DNA of 64,000 nucleotides from Umezawaea tangerina (GCF_003002815.1 NZ_PVTF01000019.1:62001-126000); one strand, 5' to 3'; shown: positions 7,610 to 16,854, counted from the first letter of the stretch. Made by a program: numbers and translations. The notes: generated by a model not told the origin, from the letters alone.

Positions 7610-8487
7610 GCGGCGCTCAGCACGCCGACGCGGCGGCTGGTCGTCAACGTGCTGTTGGGGGTCCCGCTGTAGCTGCCCGAGGTGGGCGCCACGTCGGAGT
7701 AGTCGCGCCCGGTCGCCACCGTGATGTAGTCCGCGCCCGCCCGGCGGCCGTTGCACGGGTCGAAGGGCACGGCTACGGCCGCGTCGCCGTCGGCCACGAC
7801 GACCTCCATCCAGCCGTGCGTGCCGCCCTCACCGAGCAGGTGGCCGGACACGTACCGGGCGGGCACGCCCACCAAGCGGCACAGGGTGATCATCACGTGG
7901 GCCGAGTCCTGGCAGACCCCGCGGCCGCCGGACAGCGCCTCGGCCGCGGTGGTCTCGACCGAGGTCACGCCGTACTCGTAGTGGATGGCGTCGTGCACGA
8001 GCGCGCAGATCCGCTCGGCCCGCTCCAGCGGCGTGCCCCCGCCGACGCCCGCGGCCAGGTCGCGCAACCGGTCGTCCGGTGTGGTGAGCCTGGTCGGGCG
8101 CAGCAGCCTGGGGTCGTGCAGCGCGGCGGCGGACAGGTGTGTCGGGCCGTCGGCGCGGACGCGTTCGAGCAGGGCGACGACGGTGAAGCTCACGCCCTCC
8201 TCGACGCGGTCGGCCCGCACCCGCACGACGGTGTTGCCGTGCCCGTCGAGCCGGGAGCGGCGGCGCACCGACGCGCCCGCCACGTCCACCCGGTGCGCGC
8301 GGCGGTGCTGGTTGCCGTGCCGGGCCAGCGGGACGACGACCAGCCGGTGGTCGAGCAGCTCGATCGGCTGGTCGTAGCCGTAGTGCAGGCTCTGCTCCAG
8401 CACGTAGGTGACCCGGTCGGCGGCCTCCAGGTCCAGCCCGGTGTGGTCGAGCAGCGGGCGGGACAGCAGCTCAGGACTGAGCGTCAT
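7606..8487 (-). CDS. Transglutaminase-like protein with full catalytic triad
   Basis: The N-terminal ~160 residues match the beta-rich region seen in bacterial transglutaminase-like proteins (VTYVLEQSLHYGYDQPIELL). The C-terminal half carries the papain-like core: Cys in GGRGVCQDSAHV, His in GGTHGWMEV and Asp in VPFDPCNGRR. It is probably a peptidase or amidase rather than a crosslinker. It overlaps the neighbouring transglutaminase-like gene by 4 bases (ATGA) and the esterase by the GTGA junction. The three genes look like one transcription unit. Confidence 0.85.
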   Translation of the reverse strand: MTLSPELLSRPLLDHTGLDLEAADRVTYVLEQSLHYGYDQPIELLDHRLVVVPLARHGNQHRRAHRVDVAGASVRRRSRLDGHGNTVVRVRADRVEEGVSFTVVALLERVRADGPTHLSAAALHDPRLLRPTRLTTPDDRLRDLAAGVGGGTPLERAERICALVHDAIHYEYGVTSVETTAAEALSGGRGVCQDSAHVMITLCRLVGVPARYVSGHLLGEGGTHGWMEVVVADGDAAVAVPFDPCNGRRAGADYITVATGRDYSDVAPTSGSYSGTPNSTLTTSRRVGVLSAA

Positions 8488-9299
8488 GGCAGGACCTCCT
8501 CGGCGTGGACCACCATCGAGTGCAGCACGGGACCGCCGAACGTCGTCGCCATCGCGACGTCGGAGGCGTCGCGGCCGCGGCCGACCACGACCCGCCCCTT
8601 GAGGCGGCGGTTGTTGCGGGGGTCGAAGGTCCACCACCGGTCGCCCAGCCAGACCTCCATCCACGCCGCGAAGTCCATCACGTCCGGGGACGGCTTGATG
8701 TCGATGTCGGGCAGGTAGCCGAAGACGTAGCGCGCGGGGATGTTCAGCGCGCGGCAGAACGAGATCGCCAGGTGGGTGAAGTCGCGGCACACGCCGTACC
8801 CGGAGTTGAAGACGTCCACCGCCGTGGACGTGGGGCCGCTGCTGCCGTAGCTGAACGTCAGGTGGTTGTGCACGTGGTCGGTGATGGCCCGCACCCGCCG
8901 GTAGCCGGTCGGCATCGCGCCGAACTGCGCCCACGACTCGTCGGCCAGCATGTCGGGCAGCACGTAGCGGCTGGGCAGGGTGTAGATCAGGACGTCGTCG
9001 GGCAGCTGCTCCGGCATGACCTCCGGCGCGTCCTCGTCGAACTCCTCGACCGCGTCCGGGACGACCGCCAGCGCGTCGTAGGTCAGCGTCGACATGCCCT
9101 GCGGCAGCACCACCCGCAGGCAGGGGTTGCCGTAGAGGTCGACGTAGCCGTGCGACCCGACCGCGGGCTCGATGGACCACTCCTCGGACAGGACCTTGAC
9201 CCGCGGTTCGTCGTTCGCCTGCACCTGGAACACCGTGGGCGTCCTGATGGCGGCCTCGTACGTGAACTCGCACCCGATGCGCAGCCGTCGTTCTCCCAT
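8484..9299 (-). CDS. Transglutaminase-like protein with replaced catalytic His
   Basis: This 271-residue protein has the N-terminal beta domain (RIGCEFTYEA) and the core motif SGYGVCRDFTHLAISFCRAL with the Cys. It also has the final Asp block WWTFDPRNNRR. At the place of the usual H-A-W it reads DFAAWMEVW, so the canonical His is Ala. Paired with the intact copy downstream, it may be non-catalytic, or a nearby residue may serve. Such pairs are common in actinobacteria. It is the first gene of the TG-TG-esterase overlap group, 73 bases after the ThDP gene. Confidence 0.85.
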   Translation of the reverse strand: MGERRLRIGCEFTYEAAIRTPTVFQVQANDEPRVKVLSEEWSIEPAVGSHGYVDLYGNPCLRVVLPQGMSTLTYDALAVVPDAVEEFDEDAPEVMPEQLPDDVLIYTLPSRYVLPDMLADESWAQFGAMPTGYRRVRAITDHVHNHLTFSYGSSGPTSTAVDVFNSGYGVCRDFTHLAISFCRALNIPARYVFGYLPDIDIKPSPDVMDFAAWMEVWLGDRWWTFDPRNNRRLKGRVVVGRGRDASDVAMATTFGGPVLHSMVVHAEEVLP

Positions 9300-9372
9300 T
9301 GGGTGATGGTGCCCCGTCTTGGTTACTTCCGCGTAACGGCGGGATCATCGGGTGTCTTGCGACGGGCCCCGA

Positions 9373-10698
9373 TCACGTCGGTCGCAGCACCACGACGTGC
9401 GGTCCGGCCTGCGCGAACGCGTCGCCCAGGTCCTCGCCCACGGTAGCCGCCGTGCTCGCCGCGGTGGGGACGCCGAACGCGTCGGCGAGCGCCACCACGT
9501 CCGACCCGCCGTCGACGACCAGCCAGGTCACCCGCAGGCCGTGCCGCCTGGCCGCGCTCAGCTCCGCCAGCCCCAGCGCGGCGCCCTCGCCTCCGGACAC
9601 CGCCAGCACGGGCACGTGGTCGCCGAGCGCCGCGGCGGCGCCGAGCGCGGCGGGCAGGGCGTAGCCGAGGCCGTCCGGGGAGCCGTTCACGGCTTCGGAG
9701 TCGCGCGGGTCCCAGGTCGACCAGACCAGCTCGCCGAGGGGTGTGCGGTCCCAGTAGGTCGGCGAGTGGTCCGGCAGGGACGCGCGGATCGCGGTCAGCA
9801 GCGCCGGTTCCGGCTCGCCGACCAGGTCGAGCAGCGCCCGCACCTCGCCCTCCGCCACGCCGTCCGCCGGGCGGGCCGCCACCGCGTCGGCCAGGTCCGC
9901 CAACGCGAACCGGGCCTCGCCGTGCACCCCGAGCGCCCGCTGGTCCAGCCTGGCCGGGTCGGCGTCGATCCGGATCCGGTGCGGCACGTCCTGCCCGGAG
10001 CCGACCACCAGCACCACGTCGGCGTCGGCGAGGAACCGGGTGGTGCGCGGGTCGCCGAGCCACGACCCGGCGGACAGCGGGTGCTCGACGGGGAAGGCGC
10101 CCCTGCCGCCGAACGTGGTCAGCACCGGCGCGCGCAGCTTCTCCGCCAGCGCCAGCAGTTCCGCGCGCGCGTCCCCGCGCACGACACCGCCGCCTGCGAG
10201 GACCACCGGCCGCAGGGCGTCGTCCAGCAGCTTGGCCGCCAAGGCGATCAGGTCGGCGTCGGGCACGACCGACCGGGGGCACGGCACGATCGCGGGCACC
10301 GGCGGGACGGCGGTCCGGCCCAGCAGCACGTGCTCCGGGATCTCCACCCGCACCGGGCCGAACGGCGCCGTCGCCGCGTCGTCCCAGGCCCGCGTCAGCA
10401 CCGCCGGGATCTCGGCGGCCGACCCCACGACCTCGCCGCCCGCCCGGCAGCCGATGGCCACCACCGGGGTCGACTCCACGAGGTCGCCCGCGTCACCGGG
10501 CACCAGCAGCGCGGTCACCTCGCCGCCGCTCCTGGCGTGGCCGTCCGCCATGGCCGCGGTGTTCAGGCCGCTGACGTGCCTGAGCCCGGACCGCCGGACC
10601 GCGTCGAACGGGCCGAGGGCCAGTGGACCGAACACGGTCCGCGCGCCCAGTGCCGCCAGCGTCTCGGCGACCACGTCGCCACCGGTGCGTTCGCTCAC
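9373..10698 (-). CDS. Divergent ThDP-binding-fold protein
   Basis: The layout is that of acetolactate synthase/decarboxylase proteins: an N-terminal PYR-like domain, a central domain ([26 protein letters not shown]) and a C-terminal PP domain with [10 protein letters not shown]. It is only 441 residues against the usual ~550. The catalytic Glu of the PYR domain (normally RVE.NA.. or RHE...) is gone; the chain reads [16 protein letters not shown]. The PP-domain GDG-N-N motif reads GGEG...VVDGG. Activity as a ThDP enzyme is therefore doubtful. GTG 10698 overlaps the ureohydrolase stop. Next to a ureohydrolase, an intact version would suggest 2-ketoarginine decarboxylation (AruI-type), but this is only inference. 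Confidence 0.75.
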   Translation of the reverse strand: MSERTGGDVVAETLAALGARTVFGPLALGPFDAVRRSGLRHVSGLNTAAMADGHARSGGEVTALLVPGDAGDLVESTPVVAIGCRAGGEVVGSAAEIPAVLTRAWDDAATAPFGPVRVEIPEHVLLGRTAVPPVPAIVPCPRSVVPDADLIALAAKLLDDALRPVVLAGGGVVRGDARAELLALAEKLRAPVLTTFGGRGAFPVEHPLSAGSWLGDPRTTRFLADADVVLVVGSGQDVPHRIRIDADPARLDQRALGVHGEARFALADLADAVAARPADGVAEGEVRALLDLVGEPEPALLTAIRASLPDHSPTYWDRTPLGELVWSTWDPRDSEAVNGSPDGLGYALPAALGAAAALGDHVPVLAVSGGEGAALGLAELSAARRHGLRVTWLVVDGGSDVVALADAFGVPTAASTAATVGEDLGDAFAQAGPHVVVLRPT

Positions 10699-11669
10699 CG
10701 GGACCTCCCCATCCTGTTGAGGGCCAACAAGGACACCAGGTCGTACGCGACGTGCGCGGCGGCGACCGACGTGATGTCGGCGTGGTCGTAGGCCGGGGCG
10801 ACCTCGACCACGTCCGCGCCGACCAGGTTCGCCCCGGCCAGGCCGCGCAGGATCTCCAGCAGCTCCCGGCTGGTCAGCCCGCCCGCCTCGGGTGTGCCGG
10901 TGCCGGGCGCGTGCGCGGGGTCGAGCACGTCGATGTCGACCGACACGTACAGCGGCCGGTCGCCGACCCGCTCGCGCAGCGCGTGCGCTACCTCGTCCAC
11001 ACCGCGCCGCAGGACGTCCGCCGCCGTGACGACGCCGAAGCCGAGCCGCCGGTCCTCGGCGAGGTCGCCGCTGCCGTAGAGCGGGCCGCGGGTGCCGACG
11101 TGCGAGAGGGCCTCGGTGTCCAGCAGGCCCTCCTCCACCGCGCGGCGGAACGGCGTGCCGTGCGTGTACGGCTCGCCGAAGTAGGTGTCCCAGGTGTCCA
11201 GGTGCGCGTCGAAGTGCAGCAGCGCCACCGGTCCGTGCCTGCGCGCGACCGCCCGCAGCAGGGGCAGCGCGACGGTGTGGTCGCCGCCGATCGCGACGAG
11301 CCGCGCGCCGGTGTCGACCAGACCCGAGGCCTGGAGCTCGATCTCGGCGATGGCCGCGCCGATGTCGTAGGGAGTGCAGGCGATGTCGCCCGCGTCCACC
11401 ACCTGGCAGGCCTTGAACGGCGACACGTCCAGGCCGGGGTGGTAGGGCCGGAGCAGGCGGCTGGCCTCGCGCACGGCCGTGGGCGCGAACCGGGCGCCGG
11501 GGCGGTAGGAGACCCCGGTGTCGAACGGCACGCCCACGACCGCGATGTCCGCGCCCGGCACCTGGTCCAGCCGCGGCAGCCGGGCGAACGTCGCCGGTCC
11601 GGCGAACCTGGGTGTCCTGGCGGAGTCGGTCGGGCCGACCGGGCCCGCGCCCCCGTGCTCCGCTACCAC
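10695..11669 (-). CDS. Ureohydrolase (agmatinase/guanidinobutyrase type)
   Basis: All manganese-binding motifs of the arginase/agmatinase family are present: [13 protein letters not shown] and [19 protein letters not shown]. The start region [27 protein letters not shown] matches SpeB/GbuA proteins. It should release urea from a guanidino compound such as agmatine or 4-guanidinobutyrate. GTG 11669 is chosen for GGGGGAGG eight bases upstream. The divergent PucR-type regulator at 11785 is the likely controller, and the ThDP-fold gene downstream overlaps by 4 bases. Confidence 0.9.
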   Translation of the reverse strand: MVAEHGGAGPVGPTDSARTPRFAGPATFARLPRLDQVPGADIAVVGVPFDTGVSYRPGARFAPTAVREASRLLRPYHPGLDVSPFKACQVVDAGDIACTPYDIGAAIAEIELQASGLVDTGARLVAIGGDHTVALPLLRAVARRHGPVALLHFDAHLDTWDTYFGEPYTHGTPFRRAVEEGLLDTEALSHVGTRGPLYGSGDLAEDRRLGFGVVTAADVLRRGVDEVAHALRERVGDRPLYVSVDIDVLDPAHAPGTGTPEAGGLTSRELLEILRGLAGANLVGADVVEVAPAYDHADITSVAAAHVAYDLVSLLALNRMGRSR

Positions 11670-11784
11670 GTCGCAGGCCTCCCCCCGAACCTTGTGCTGC
11701 CCACGGTAGGAAGCGCACGCTTGCGCCGGTAAGTGGACGATCCGCACAACGCGCGGGTCGGCGTTGTGCACTTCGGAGGCGTTC

Positions 11785-13215
11785 ATGGTGCTGCGCACCG
11801 TTCCGCTGGCCGCGTTGGTCGGGCGGGACGACCTCGGGCTGACCGTGCTGGTCGGCGAGGACGACCTCGACCGGCCGGTGTGCTGGGCGCACGTGAGCGA
11901 GCTGGTCGACCCCGTGCCGTACCTGCTCGGGCAGGAGCTGCTGCTCACCGCCGGGGTGACCTACCCGGAGGACGTGGACGCCTACGTGGCGGGCCTGGTC
12001 GGGCGCGGGGTGTCCGCGCTCGGGTTCGGGGTCACGCCGGTGCACAACGCCGTGCCGCGGGAGCTGGTCGACGCCTGCCGCGCGCACGGGCTGCCGCTGG
12101 TCGCCGTGCCGCCGGGGACGCCGTTCATGGCGGTCAGCCAGGCCGTGGGCGCGGCGCTGGCCGAAGCGCAGAACGCGGAGCTGCGGCTGCTCGCCGACAG
12201 CCAGCGCGCGATGACCAGGGCCGCCGTCCGGCCCGCGCCGGTCGAGGGGACGCTGGCCGCGCTGGTCGACGCGCTGGGCTGCTGGGCACTGCTGCTCGAC
12301 GCCGACAACGGCGTGCTCGCCCGCGCCGGGGAGGCGCCGGGGCCCACCACCGACCTGGTGCGCCTGGCCGACCGCGTCCGGGAGGGCAGCGGTCCGCGCA
12401 GCGCGGGCACCACGCTGGACGGCGACCAGCTCGTGCTCAACCCCGTCGAACGGGTCGGGCGGCGGCCGTCGGTGCTCGTGCTCGGCAGGCCGCGCTCGTT
12501 CTCGGTGGCCGACCGGGCCGTGGTCGCCGTCGCGCTGGCGCTGCTCGCCCTGCTCCGCCCCGACCCGGACCCGACCGCGCGGCTGGCCGCCCGGCTGGTG
12601 TTCGGCGGCGACCCGGCCCCGTTGCTCGAAGGGCTGCTGGGCGGGACGTCGTTCCAGGTCGTCGCCGGTGCGGACGGCGAGGGGTACGAGCGGCTGGCGG
12701 ACGTGCTCGGCACGCCGCTGGTGGACGTGGCCGACGACGGGTTCCGCGCGGTCGTCGTCTCCGGGACCGCGATCGACCCCGACCTGGTCGTCGGCGTCAG
12801 CGCGCCCGCCCCGCCCGCCGAACTGCCCGCCGCGCACCGGGAAGCCGCCGCCCTGCTGCGCCGGGCCCGCGCCACCGGCCGCACGGCGCTGGCCGTGGAG
12901 GGCTCCGGTGTCACCGGCCTGGTCGACCCGGCGCAGGCCCGCCGGTTCGCCTGCGGCCTGCTCGCCCCGCTGGCCGACCACCGCTCGCCTTCGGCGGTCG
13001 AGCTCGTCGAGACCGCGCGGGCGTGGCTCGCGCAGCACGGCAACTGGGACCGCAGCGCCGCGGCGCTCGGCGTGCACCGCAACAGCGTCCGGCACCGGAT
13101 GGGGCACGTCGAACGCGCGCTCGGCCTCGACCTCACCTCGGCCCAGGACCGCACCGACCTGTGGTGCGCGATCAGCTGGCTGCCACCCGAATGGCCCGCG
13201 ACCACCGCCGGATAA
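11785..13215 (+). CDS. PucR-family transcriptional regulator
   Basis: An N-terminal PucR ligand-sensing domain ([37 protein letters not shown] in part) is followed by a GGDEF-like middle region. The C-terminal PucR HTH_30 domain reads [20 protein letters not shown] then [17 protein letters not shown]. PucR proteins control purine, allantoin and amine catabolism. ATG 11785 has CGGAGG upstream and is preferred over TTG 11764. It is divergent from the ureohydrolase with a ~115-base gap that must contain both promoters. Confidence 0.88.
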   Translation: MVLRTVPLAALVGRDDLGLTVLVGEDDLDRPVCWAHVSELVDPVPYLLGQELLLTAGVTYPEDVDAYVAGLVGRGVSALGFGVTPVHNAVPRELVDACRAHGLPLVAVPPGTPFMAVSQAVGAALAEAQNAELRLLADSQRAMTRAAVRPAPVEGTLAALVDALGCWALLLDADNGVLARAGEAPGPTTDLVRLADRVREGSGPRSAGTTLDGDQLVLNPVERVGRRPSVLVLGRPRSFSVADRAVVAVALALLALLRPDPDPTARLAARLVFGGDPAPLLEGLLGGTSFQVVAGADGEGYERLADVLGTPLVDVADDGFRAVVVSGTAIDPDLVVGVSAPAPPAELPAAHREAAALLRRARATGRTALAVEGSGVTGLVDPAQARRFACGLLAPLADHRSPSAVELVETARAWLAQHGNWDRSAAALGVHRNSVRHRMGHVERALGLDLTSAQDRTDLWCAISWLPPEWPATTAG

Positions 13216-13281
13216 ATGCTTTGCCGGTCGGCGCGGAATCGTTCATAGTTGTGCCGACACCGCGAACGGAAGGGGGAGGCC

Positions 13282-13362
13282 ATGATCGAGCGCGAATCGG
13301 AGTGGACCGGCGCGGCGACGCGATTCCCCCATCTCCGACGTGGTCGGGGCTCCCGGTTGTGA
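13282..13362 (+). CDS. Possible 26-aa peptide with strong ribosome binding site
   Basis: ATG 13282 follows AGGGGGAGG at ideal spacing and opens a 27-codon frame (MIERESEWTGAATRFPHLRR...). A strong terminator follows at 13386. No family is recognised. It could be a genuine small protein, a leader peptide, or chance. Confidence 0.3.
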   Translation: MIERESEWTGAATRFPHLRRGRGSRL

Positions 13363-13385
13363 CCTGCGGTCGAGGTCGCGACGGG

Positions 13386-13421
13386 GAGCCGTCGACCGGG
13401 AGACCGGTCGGCGGCTCTTTT
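13386..13421 (+). terminator. Intrinsic terminator before the tRNA cluster
   Basis: A 14-bp stem (GAGCCGTCGACCGG with its complement, one G-T pair) with a GAGA loop runs into TTTT. It ends the pucR / small-ORF transcript just ahead of the tRNAs. Confidence 0.85.
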
Positions 13422-13441
13422 CATTGTTTTCGGTGTGCGAT

Positions 13442-13515
13442 ATCCCAATAGCTCAGCTGGACAGAGCACGGCGCTACGAACGCCGGGGTCCCCGGTTCGA
13501 ATCCGGGTTGGGGTG
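13442..13515 (+). tRNA. tRNA-Arg(ACG)
   Basis: The acceptor ATCCCAA pairs with TTGGGGT. The D-arm is GCTCAGCTGGACAGAGC. The anticodon stem CGGCG/CGCCG has loop CTACGAA (anticodon ACG), and the T-arm is CCCGG TTCGAAT CCGGG. CCA is not encoded. The body is unlike the standard actinobacterial tRNA-Arg(ACG). Confidence 0.8.
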
Positions 13516-13582
13516 CTGCCGGCGGTTCGGGGAAGGGGTGCGGGCAATGCAAGCCGCCCTTTCTTCGCGAGTTCGGCGACCA

Positions 13583-13654
13583 GGCGGGTTCGTCCAGTGG
13601 TCAGGACGCCGGACTCTCACTCCGGAAACACGGGTTCGACCCCCGTACGCGCCA
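13583..13654 (+). tRNA. tRNA-Glu(CTC)
   Basis: The D-arm is GTCCAGTGGTCAGGAC. The anticodon stem CCGGA/TCCGG has loop CTCTCAC (anticodon CTC), and the T-arm is ACGGG TTCGACC CCCGT. The acceptor GGCGGGT/ACGCGCC has one mismatch. No CCA is encoded. Confidence 0.8.
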
Positions 13655-13735
13655 CAGCCCGACCTTCTATGGGGTGGGTCGGGAACACCTCGGCACGGCG
13701 AGGTCCGTTGTGAGGAACTCCTGTCCGGTACCGGT

Positions 13736-13764
13736 GGGGAGCGGGTCCGCTGCGCCCGCTCCCC
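13736..13764. other. 10-bp perfect hairpin between tRNA genes
   Basis: GGGGAGCGGG (13736-13745) pairs fully with CCCGCTCCCC (13755-13764) over a 9-base loop, seven bases before the third tRNA. It may be a processing or termination signal inside the cluster; there is no T tract. Confidence 0.5.
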
Positions 13765-13770
13765 ATCCGA

Positions 13771-13844
13771 GCCTTCGTAGCCCAACTGGAAGAGGCACCG
13801 GGTTCAGAACCCGGCCAGTGCGCGTTCGACTCGCGCCGGAGGTA
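13771..13844 (+). tRNA. tRNA with anticodon CAG (nominally Leu), short variable arm
   Basis: A D-arm, an anticodon stem CCGGG/CCCGG with loop TTCAGAA (anticodon CAG) and a T-arm GCGCG TTCGACT CGCGC are clear. The acceptor GCCTTCG/CGGAGGT contains two G-T pairs. The variable region is about five bases, whereas true tRNA-Leu is class II with a long arm. It could be charged unusually or be a decayed or phage-type tRNA. Confidence 0.6.
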
Positions 13845-13846
13845 CT

Positions 13847-13920
13847 GAGATCGATCCCGAAGTGGACGAGGGGCCGGGTCGTGATCCCGGTGCAAGTGGG
13901 TTCGAGTCCCACCGATCTCC
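13847..13920 (+). tRNA. tRNA-His(GTG)
   Basis: The acceptor GAGATCG pairs perfectly with CGATCTC. The anticodon stem CCGGG/CCCGG has loop TCGTGAT (anticodon GTG), and the T-arm is GTGGG TTCGAGT CCCAC. It starts only two bases after the preceding tRNA, so the two must be processed from one transcript. Confidence 0.8.
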
Positions 13921-14037
13921 CCACTCCCGTCGTGGGGCGGCGACGGCTGCCCGGTTCGTCGCCCTCCGACGACCGCTGGTCAACCCAACGTGAGCATCCA
14001 TCGGTTTGAACCGACGTGATGTGGGTAACCACGCGTT

Positions 14038-14724
14038 ATGAAGAACTCGACTGCTGGGCGTGTCAAGGTCGCCGGCCTGCAACCGGCACAGGTGCTGGTG
14101 GCCCTCATGTCCGTGCTGTTCATCGCAGCGGGCGTGGCGGGTTTCCTGCGCACGGGGTTCGGCGACTTCGCCGGTGAGCAGCACTCGATGCTGCTCGGCT
14201 TCGCGGTGAACCCGTTGCACAACGTCATCCACCTCGCCTTCGGTGTGCTCGGGCTCCTGCTGGCGGGCAGCTCCGCCATGGCCCGCGTCTACGGCTGGAT
14301 CCTGTTCCTGGCCTACGGCGCGGTCTTCGTGTGGGGCCTGATGCTCGCGGGCGTCATCTCCAGCAACCCGGTGTCCGCACTGGGCAACCCGCTGGCGCTC
14401 AACTCGAACGACAACTGGCTGCACCTCGGCTTCGCCGCGGTCGGCCTGCTGATCGCCGTGCTCCCCGCCCGTCGGAAGATCGTCGTCGACGAGCCGGTCG
14501 TCGAGGAGCACGTCGTGACCGAGCCCGAGCCGGTGCACCACGACCGGATCGTGCCCGAGCAGAACCGCGACCACGACCTGCGTGACCGCGACCTGCGCAC
14601 CGACGAGGTCCGCGCCGACGAGGTGCGTGCCCACGAGGTCCGCGCCAACGAGGTGACCGAGCCGCGCACGGATCCCGTTCCCGTGCAGACCGACGACCCC
14701 AAGCGGCACCGGGTCGGCCATTGA
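14038..14724 (+). CDS. DUF4383 membrane protein with charged repeat tail
   Basis: Residues ~1-145 contain four transmembrane helices typical of DUF4383, including VLVALMSVLFIAAGVAGFL, VYGWILFLAYGAVFVWGLML and HLGFAAVGLLIAVLPA. The C-terminal ~85 residues are a hydrophilic cytoplasmic tail. It is rich in Asp, Glu, Arg and His, with a five-residue repeat (TDEVR, ADEVR, AHEVR, ANEV). The function is unknown. The stop overlaps the TTG start of the TPR gene, indicating coupling. Confidence 0.75.
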   Translation: MKNSTAGRVKVAGLQPAQVLVALMSVLFIAAGVAGFLRTGFGDFAGEQHSMLLGFAVNPLHNVIHLAFGVLGLLLAGSSAMARVYGWILFLAYGAVFVWGLMLAGVISSNPVSALGNPLALNSNDNWLHLGFAAVGLLIAVLPARRKIVVDEPVVEEHVVTEPEPVHHDRIVPEQNRDHDLRDRDLRTDEVRADEVRAHEVRANEVTEPRTDPVPVQTDDPKRHRVGH

Positions 14725-15632
14725 CCCACATCGGTGCGGCGGACGTGGCGGGCCTCGAAGCCGCGACGCACACCTTGAGGGCACTGGACTACGAGCACGG
14801 CGGCGGCGCTTGCGCCGACGCCGTGCTCGCCCAGCTGTCCACCGGACGCCGCCTGCTGGGCGGCATCGCGTCGACCGAGATCCGCACCCGCCTGCACGTG
14901 GCGCTCGCCGACCTGCACAACCTGGCGGGCTGGATCCTGTTCGACCTCGGCCGCGCGGAGGCAGCGCGGTCGCACTTCGACTCGGCGCTGGAACTGGCTC
15001 TCGCCGCGGGGAACGACTCGCTGGCGGCCAACGTCCACTACCGGCTCGGCCGGGTCTTCCTGCACCACAACGCCTTCGGCGCGGCGCTGCGCGAGTTCGA
15101 GGCCAGCGGGCAGGCGGCCGCGGGATCGGGCCTGGAGCTCGCCATCGTGGACGCGAACCTCGCCTGGACCCACGCCAAGATGGGGTCCTCCACCGACGCG
15201 ACCCGGCTGCTGGCCCGCGCCCAGGAGGGCTTCGCGGAGGCGGACATCGCCGCCGCGCCGGACTGGGCGCGGTTCTTCACCGCGAACGACCTGGTGGCGA
15301 TGGCGGGAACCGTGCACGCGGACCTGGCCGAGGCCGGGGAGCTGTCCCACGTGGAGGAGGCGGTACCGGCGCTGTCGGAGGCCGTTGAGGGGTATCCGGA
15401 GGACATGGCGCGGAGCCGGGTGTTCTGCCTGATCTCCCTGTCCACGGCCAGTTTCCTGGCTGGAGAGGTGGAGGAAGGGGTGGAGGTCGGGCACACGGCG
15501 GTCCGGGAGGCGATCCCGATCCGGTCGGTTCGGACGGCGGACCGGATGAGGCCGTTGTTGAGGGTGGCGCGGGGGTGCGGGGAGGCTCGGGGGCTGGTGG
15601 AGTTGATCGAGGAGTTCGGGGCCAGCGCGTAG
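14721..15632 (+). CDS. TPR-like alpha-solenoid protein
   Basis: This 303-residue all-helical protein has repeated motifs of the TPR type: LADLHNLAGWILFDLGRAEAARSHFDSALELA, VHYRLGRVFLHHNAFGAALREFEASGQAA and later units. It resembles the C-terminal halves of actinobacterial XRE-TPR regulators but has no HTH. The TTG start at 14721 overlaps the preceding stop (TTGA); no better start is seen. Its role is unknown, probably a protein-interaction partner or orphan sensor domain. Confidence 0.65.
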   Translation: MTHIGAADVAGLEAATHTLRALDYEHGGGACADAVLAQLSTGRRLLGGIASTEIRTRLHVALADLHNLAGWILFDLGRAEAARSHFDSALELALAAGNDSLAANVHYRLGRVFLHHNAFGAALREFEASGQAAAGSGLELAIVDANLAWTHAKMGSSTDATRLLARAQEGFAEADIAAAPDWARFFTANDLVAMAGTVHADLAEAGELSHVEEAVPALSEAVEGYPEDMARSRVFCLISLSTASFLAGEVEEGVEVGHTAVREAIPIRSVRTADRMRPLLRVARGCGEARGLVELIEEFGASA

Positions 15633-15770
15633 GGGTTGGCTGGGTGTGGGGGCGTGTTTGTTGCGTGTGGTTTCGATGCGTAGCGAGTGCGGTTGGTGCG
15701 GCTGCTGGGTGGGGTTGTGCGGGGTTCCGAGGCGTAGCGAGTCCCGTACCTGGGTGGCTCGGTGGGTTAT

Positions 15771-15984
15771 GCGTGGTTGTCGAGGCGTAGCGAGTTCGCC
15801 GGGGTGCGTGGCTGGGTGGGGGTTACGACCCGCGGTGGTGTGCTCGATTTGACTTGGGGCCCCTCTTTTTGGGCCTCGTCGGGCGAAAAAGGGCAGGTGG
15901 TAGAGCCTGCCCGCCGACCAATTTTAGGCCCAAAAACCCCAAGTAAAATCGACCACGGTTGCGTGCTTTCGTTGCGTACCAGCG
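15771..15984 (+). repeat. Dispersed palindromic-end repeat, copy 1
   Basis: The core (15844-15952) starts TCGATTTGACTTGGGG and ends CCCCAAGTAAAATCGA, imperfect terminal inverted repeats. It contains a GGGCAGG...CCTGCCC hairpin. The similarity with the copy at 62189 (inverted) extends left through GTTGTCGAGGCGTAGCGAGT and right to GCGTACCAGCG. The same GCGTAGCGAGT word also occurs at about 15677 and 15733. The whole gap 15633-16158 contains no gene. Confidence 0.85.
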
Positions 15985-16158
15985 GGTTGTCTTGGTCGGG
16001 CGTTGGTTGATGGGCGCTTCGGTGTGTGGCCGTTGGTTGGTGGGCGCTTCGCCGTTCGGCTGCGTTGGCTTTGTTGTCGTTGATCGTTCGCGGCTGTCCG
16101 TCGCCGTGGTCTGCGACCCTCTGGCTGTCCTGTGGTCGTGCACAAGCACACTGGTGTG

Positions 16159-16854
16159 ATGGACGCGATGGCGACGATCGAGCAGTTCTGGGACCGGCCT
16201 GATGCTGTGGTGGTCCTGGGGTCGGCTGTGGTGGCGTTGTTCCTGGTGGTCAGCCGTCCGGTGTGGCGGGTGAGTCGGAACGTGGTGACGATCGCGCACG
16301 AAGGTGGGCATGCGCTGTTCGCGTTGTTGAGCGGTCGGCGGCTGTCGGGGATCACGTTGCACTCCGACACGTCGGGGGTGACGGTGTCGCGGGGGCGGAC
16401 CACGGGGTTCGGGATGGTGCTGACGGGGTTTGCGGGGTATGTGGCGCCGTCCCTGTTGGGGTTGGGTGGGGCGGTGTTGGTGGCGGCGGAGCAGATCCGG
16501 CCGTTGCTGTGGGTCAGCACGGCGTTGCTGGTGGCGATGCTGGTGATGATCCGCAACGTGTTCGGCGTCATCTCCGTGGTGGTGACCGGGGGGATCGTGT
16601 TCGCGGTGTCGTGGTTCGCGACGCAGCCGGTGCAGGACGCGTTCGGGTACCTCGTGTGCTGGTTCCTGCTGCTGGGTGGTGTGCGGCCGGTGTGGGAGCT
16701 GCAGCGCAAGCGGGTGCGGGGGCGGGCGCCCAGTTCGGACGCGGACCAGTTGGCGCGGCTGACCGGGGTGCCGGGGACGGTCTGGGTGCTGGTGTTCGGT
16801 GCGGTGGCGCTCGCATGCCTGTACTTCGGCGGATTGCTGCTCGTCGACATGTGA
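16159..16854 (+). CDS. M50-family membrane metalloprotease-like protein
   Basis: The zinc motif HEGGH (IAHEGGHALFALLSG, about residue 45) sits in a protein of 231 residues with about six transmembrane stretches (VLGSAVVALFLVV, LLWVSTALLVAMLVMI and others). This matches the actinobacterial M50B-like family. Such proteins are candidate intramembrane proteases, but no PDZ or NPDG-type third ligand is obvious. ATG 16159 is preferred; an upstream GTG at 16132 would add nine residues. No strong ribosome binding site is seen. Confidence 0.75.
   Translation: MDAMATIEQFWDRPDAVVVLGSAVVALFLVVSRPVWRVSRNVVTIAHEGGHALFALLSGRRLSGITLHSDTSGVTVSRGRTTGFGMVLTGFAGYVAPSLLGLGGAVLVAAEQIRPLLWVSTALLVAMLVMIRNVFGVISVVVTGGIVFAVSWFATQPVQDAFGYLVCWFLLLGGVRPVWELQRKRVRGRAPSSDADQLARLTGVPGTVWVLVFGAVALACLYFGGLLLVDM

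Noticed and set aside
9373-13107. One giant minus-strand frame covering the ThDP, ureohydrolase and pucR regions
   Set aside because: Only the part from 10698 to 9373 is a real protein; the rest is shadow of the ureohydrolase and the opposing pucR gene.
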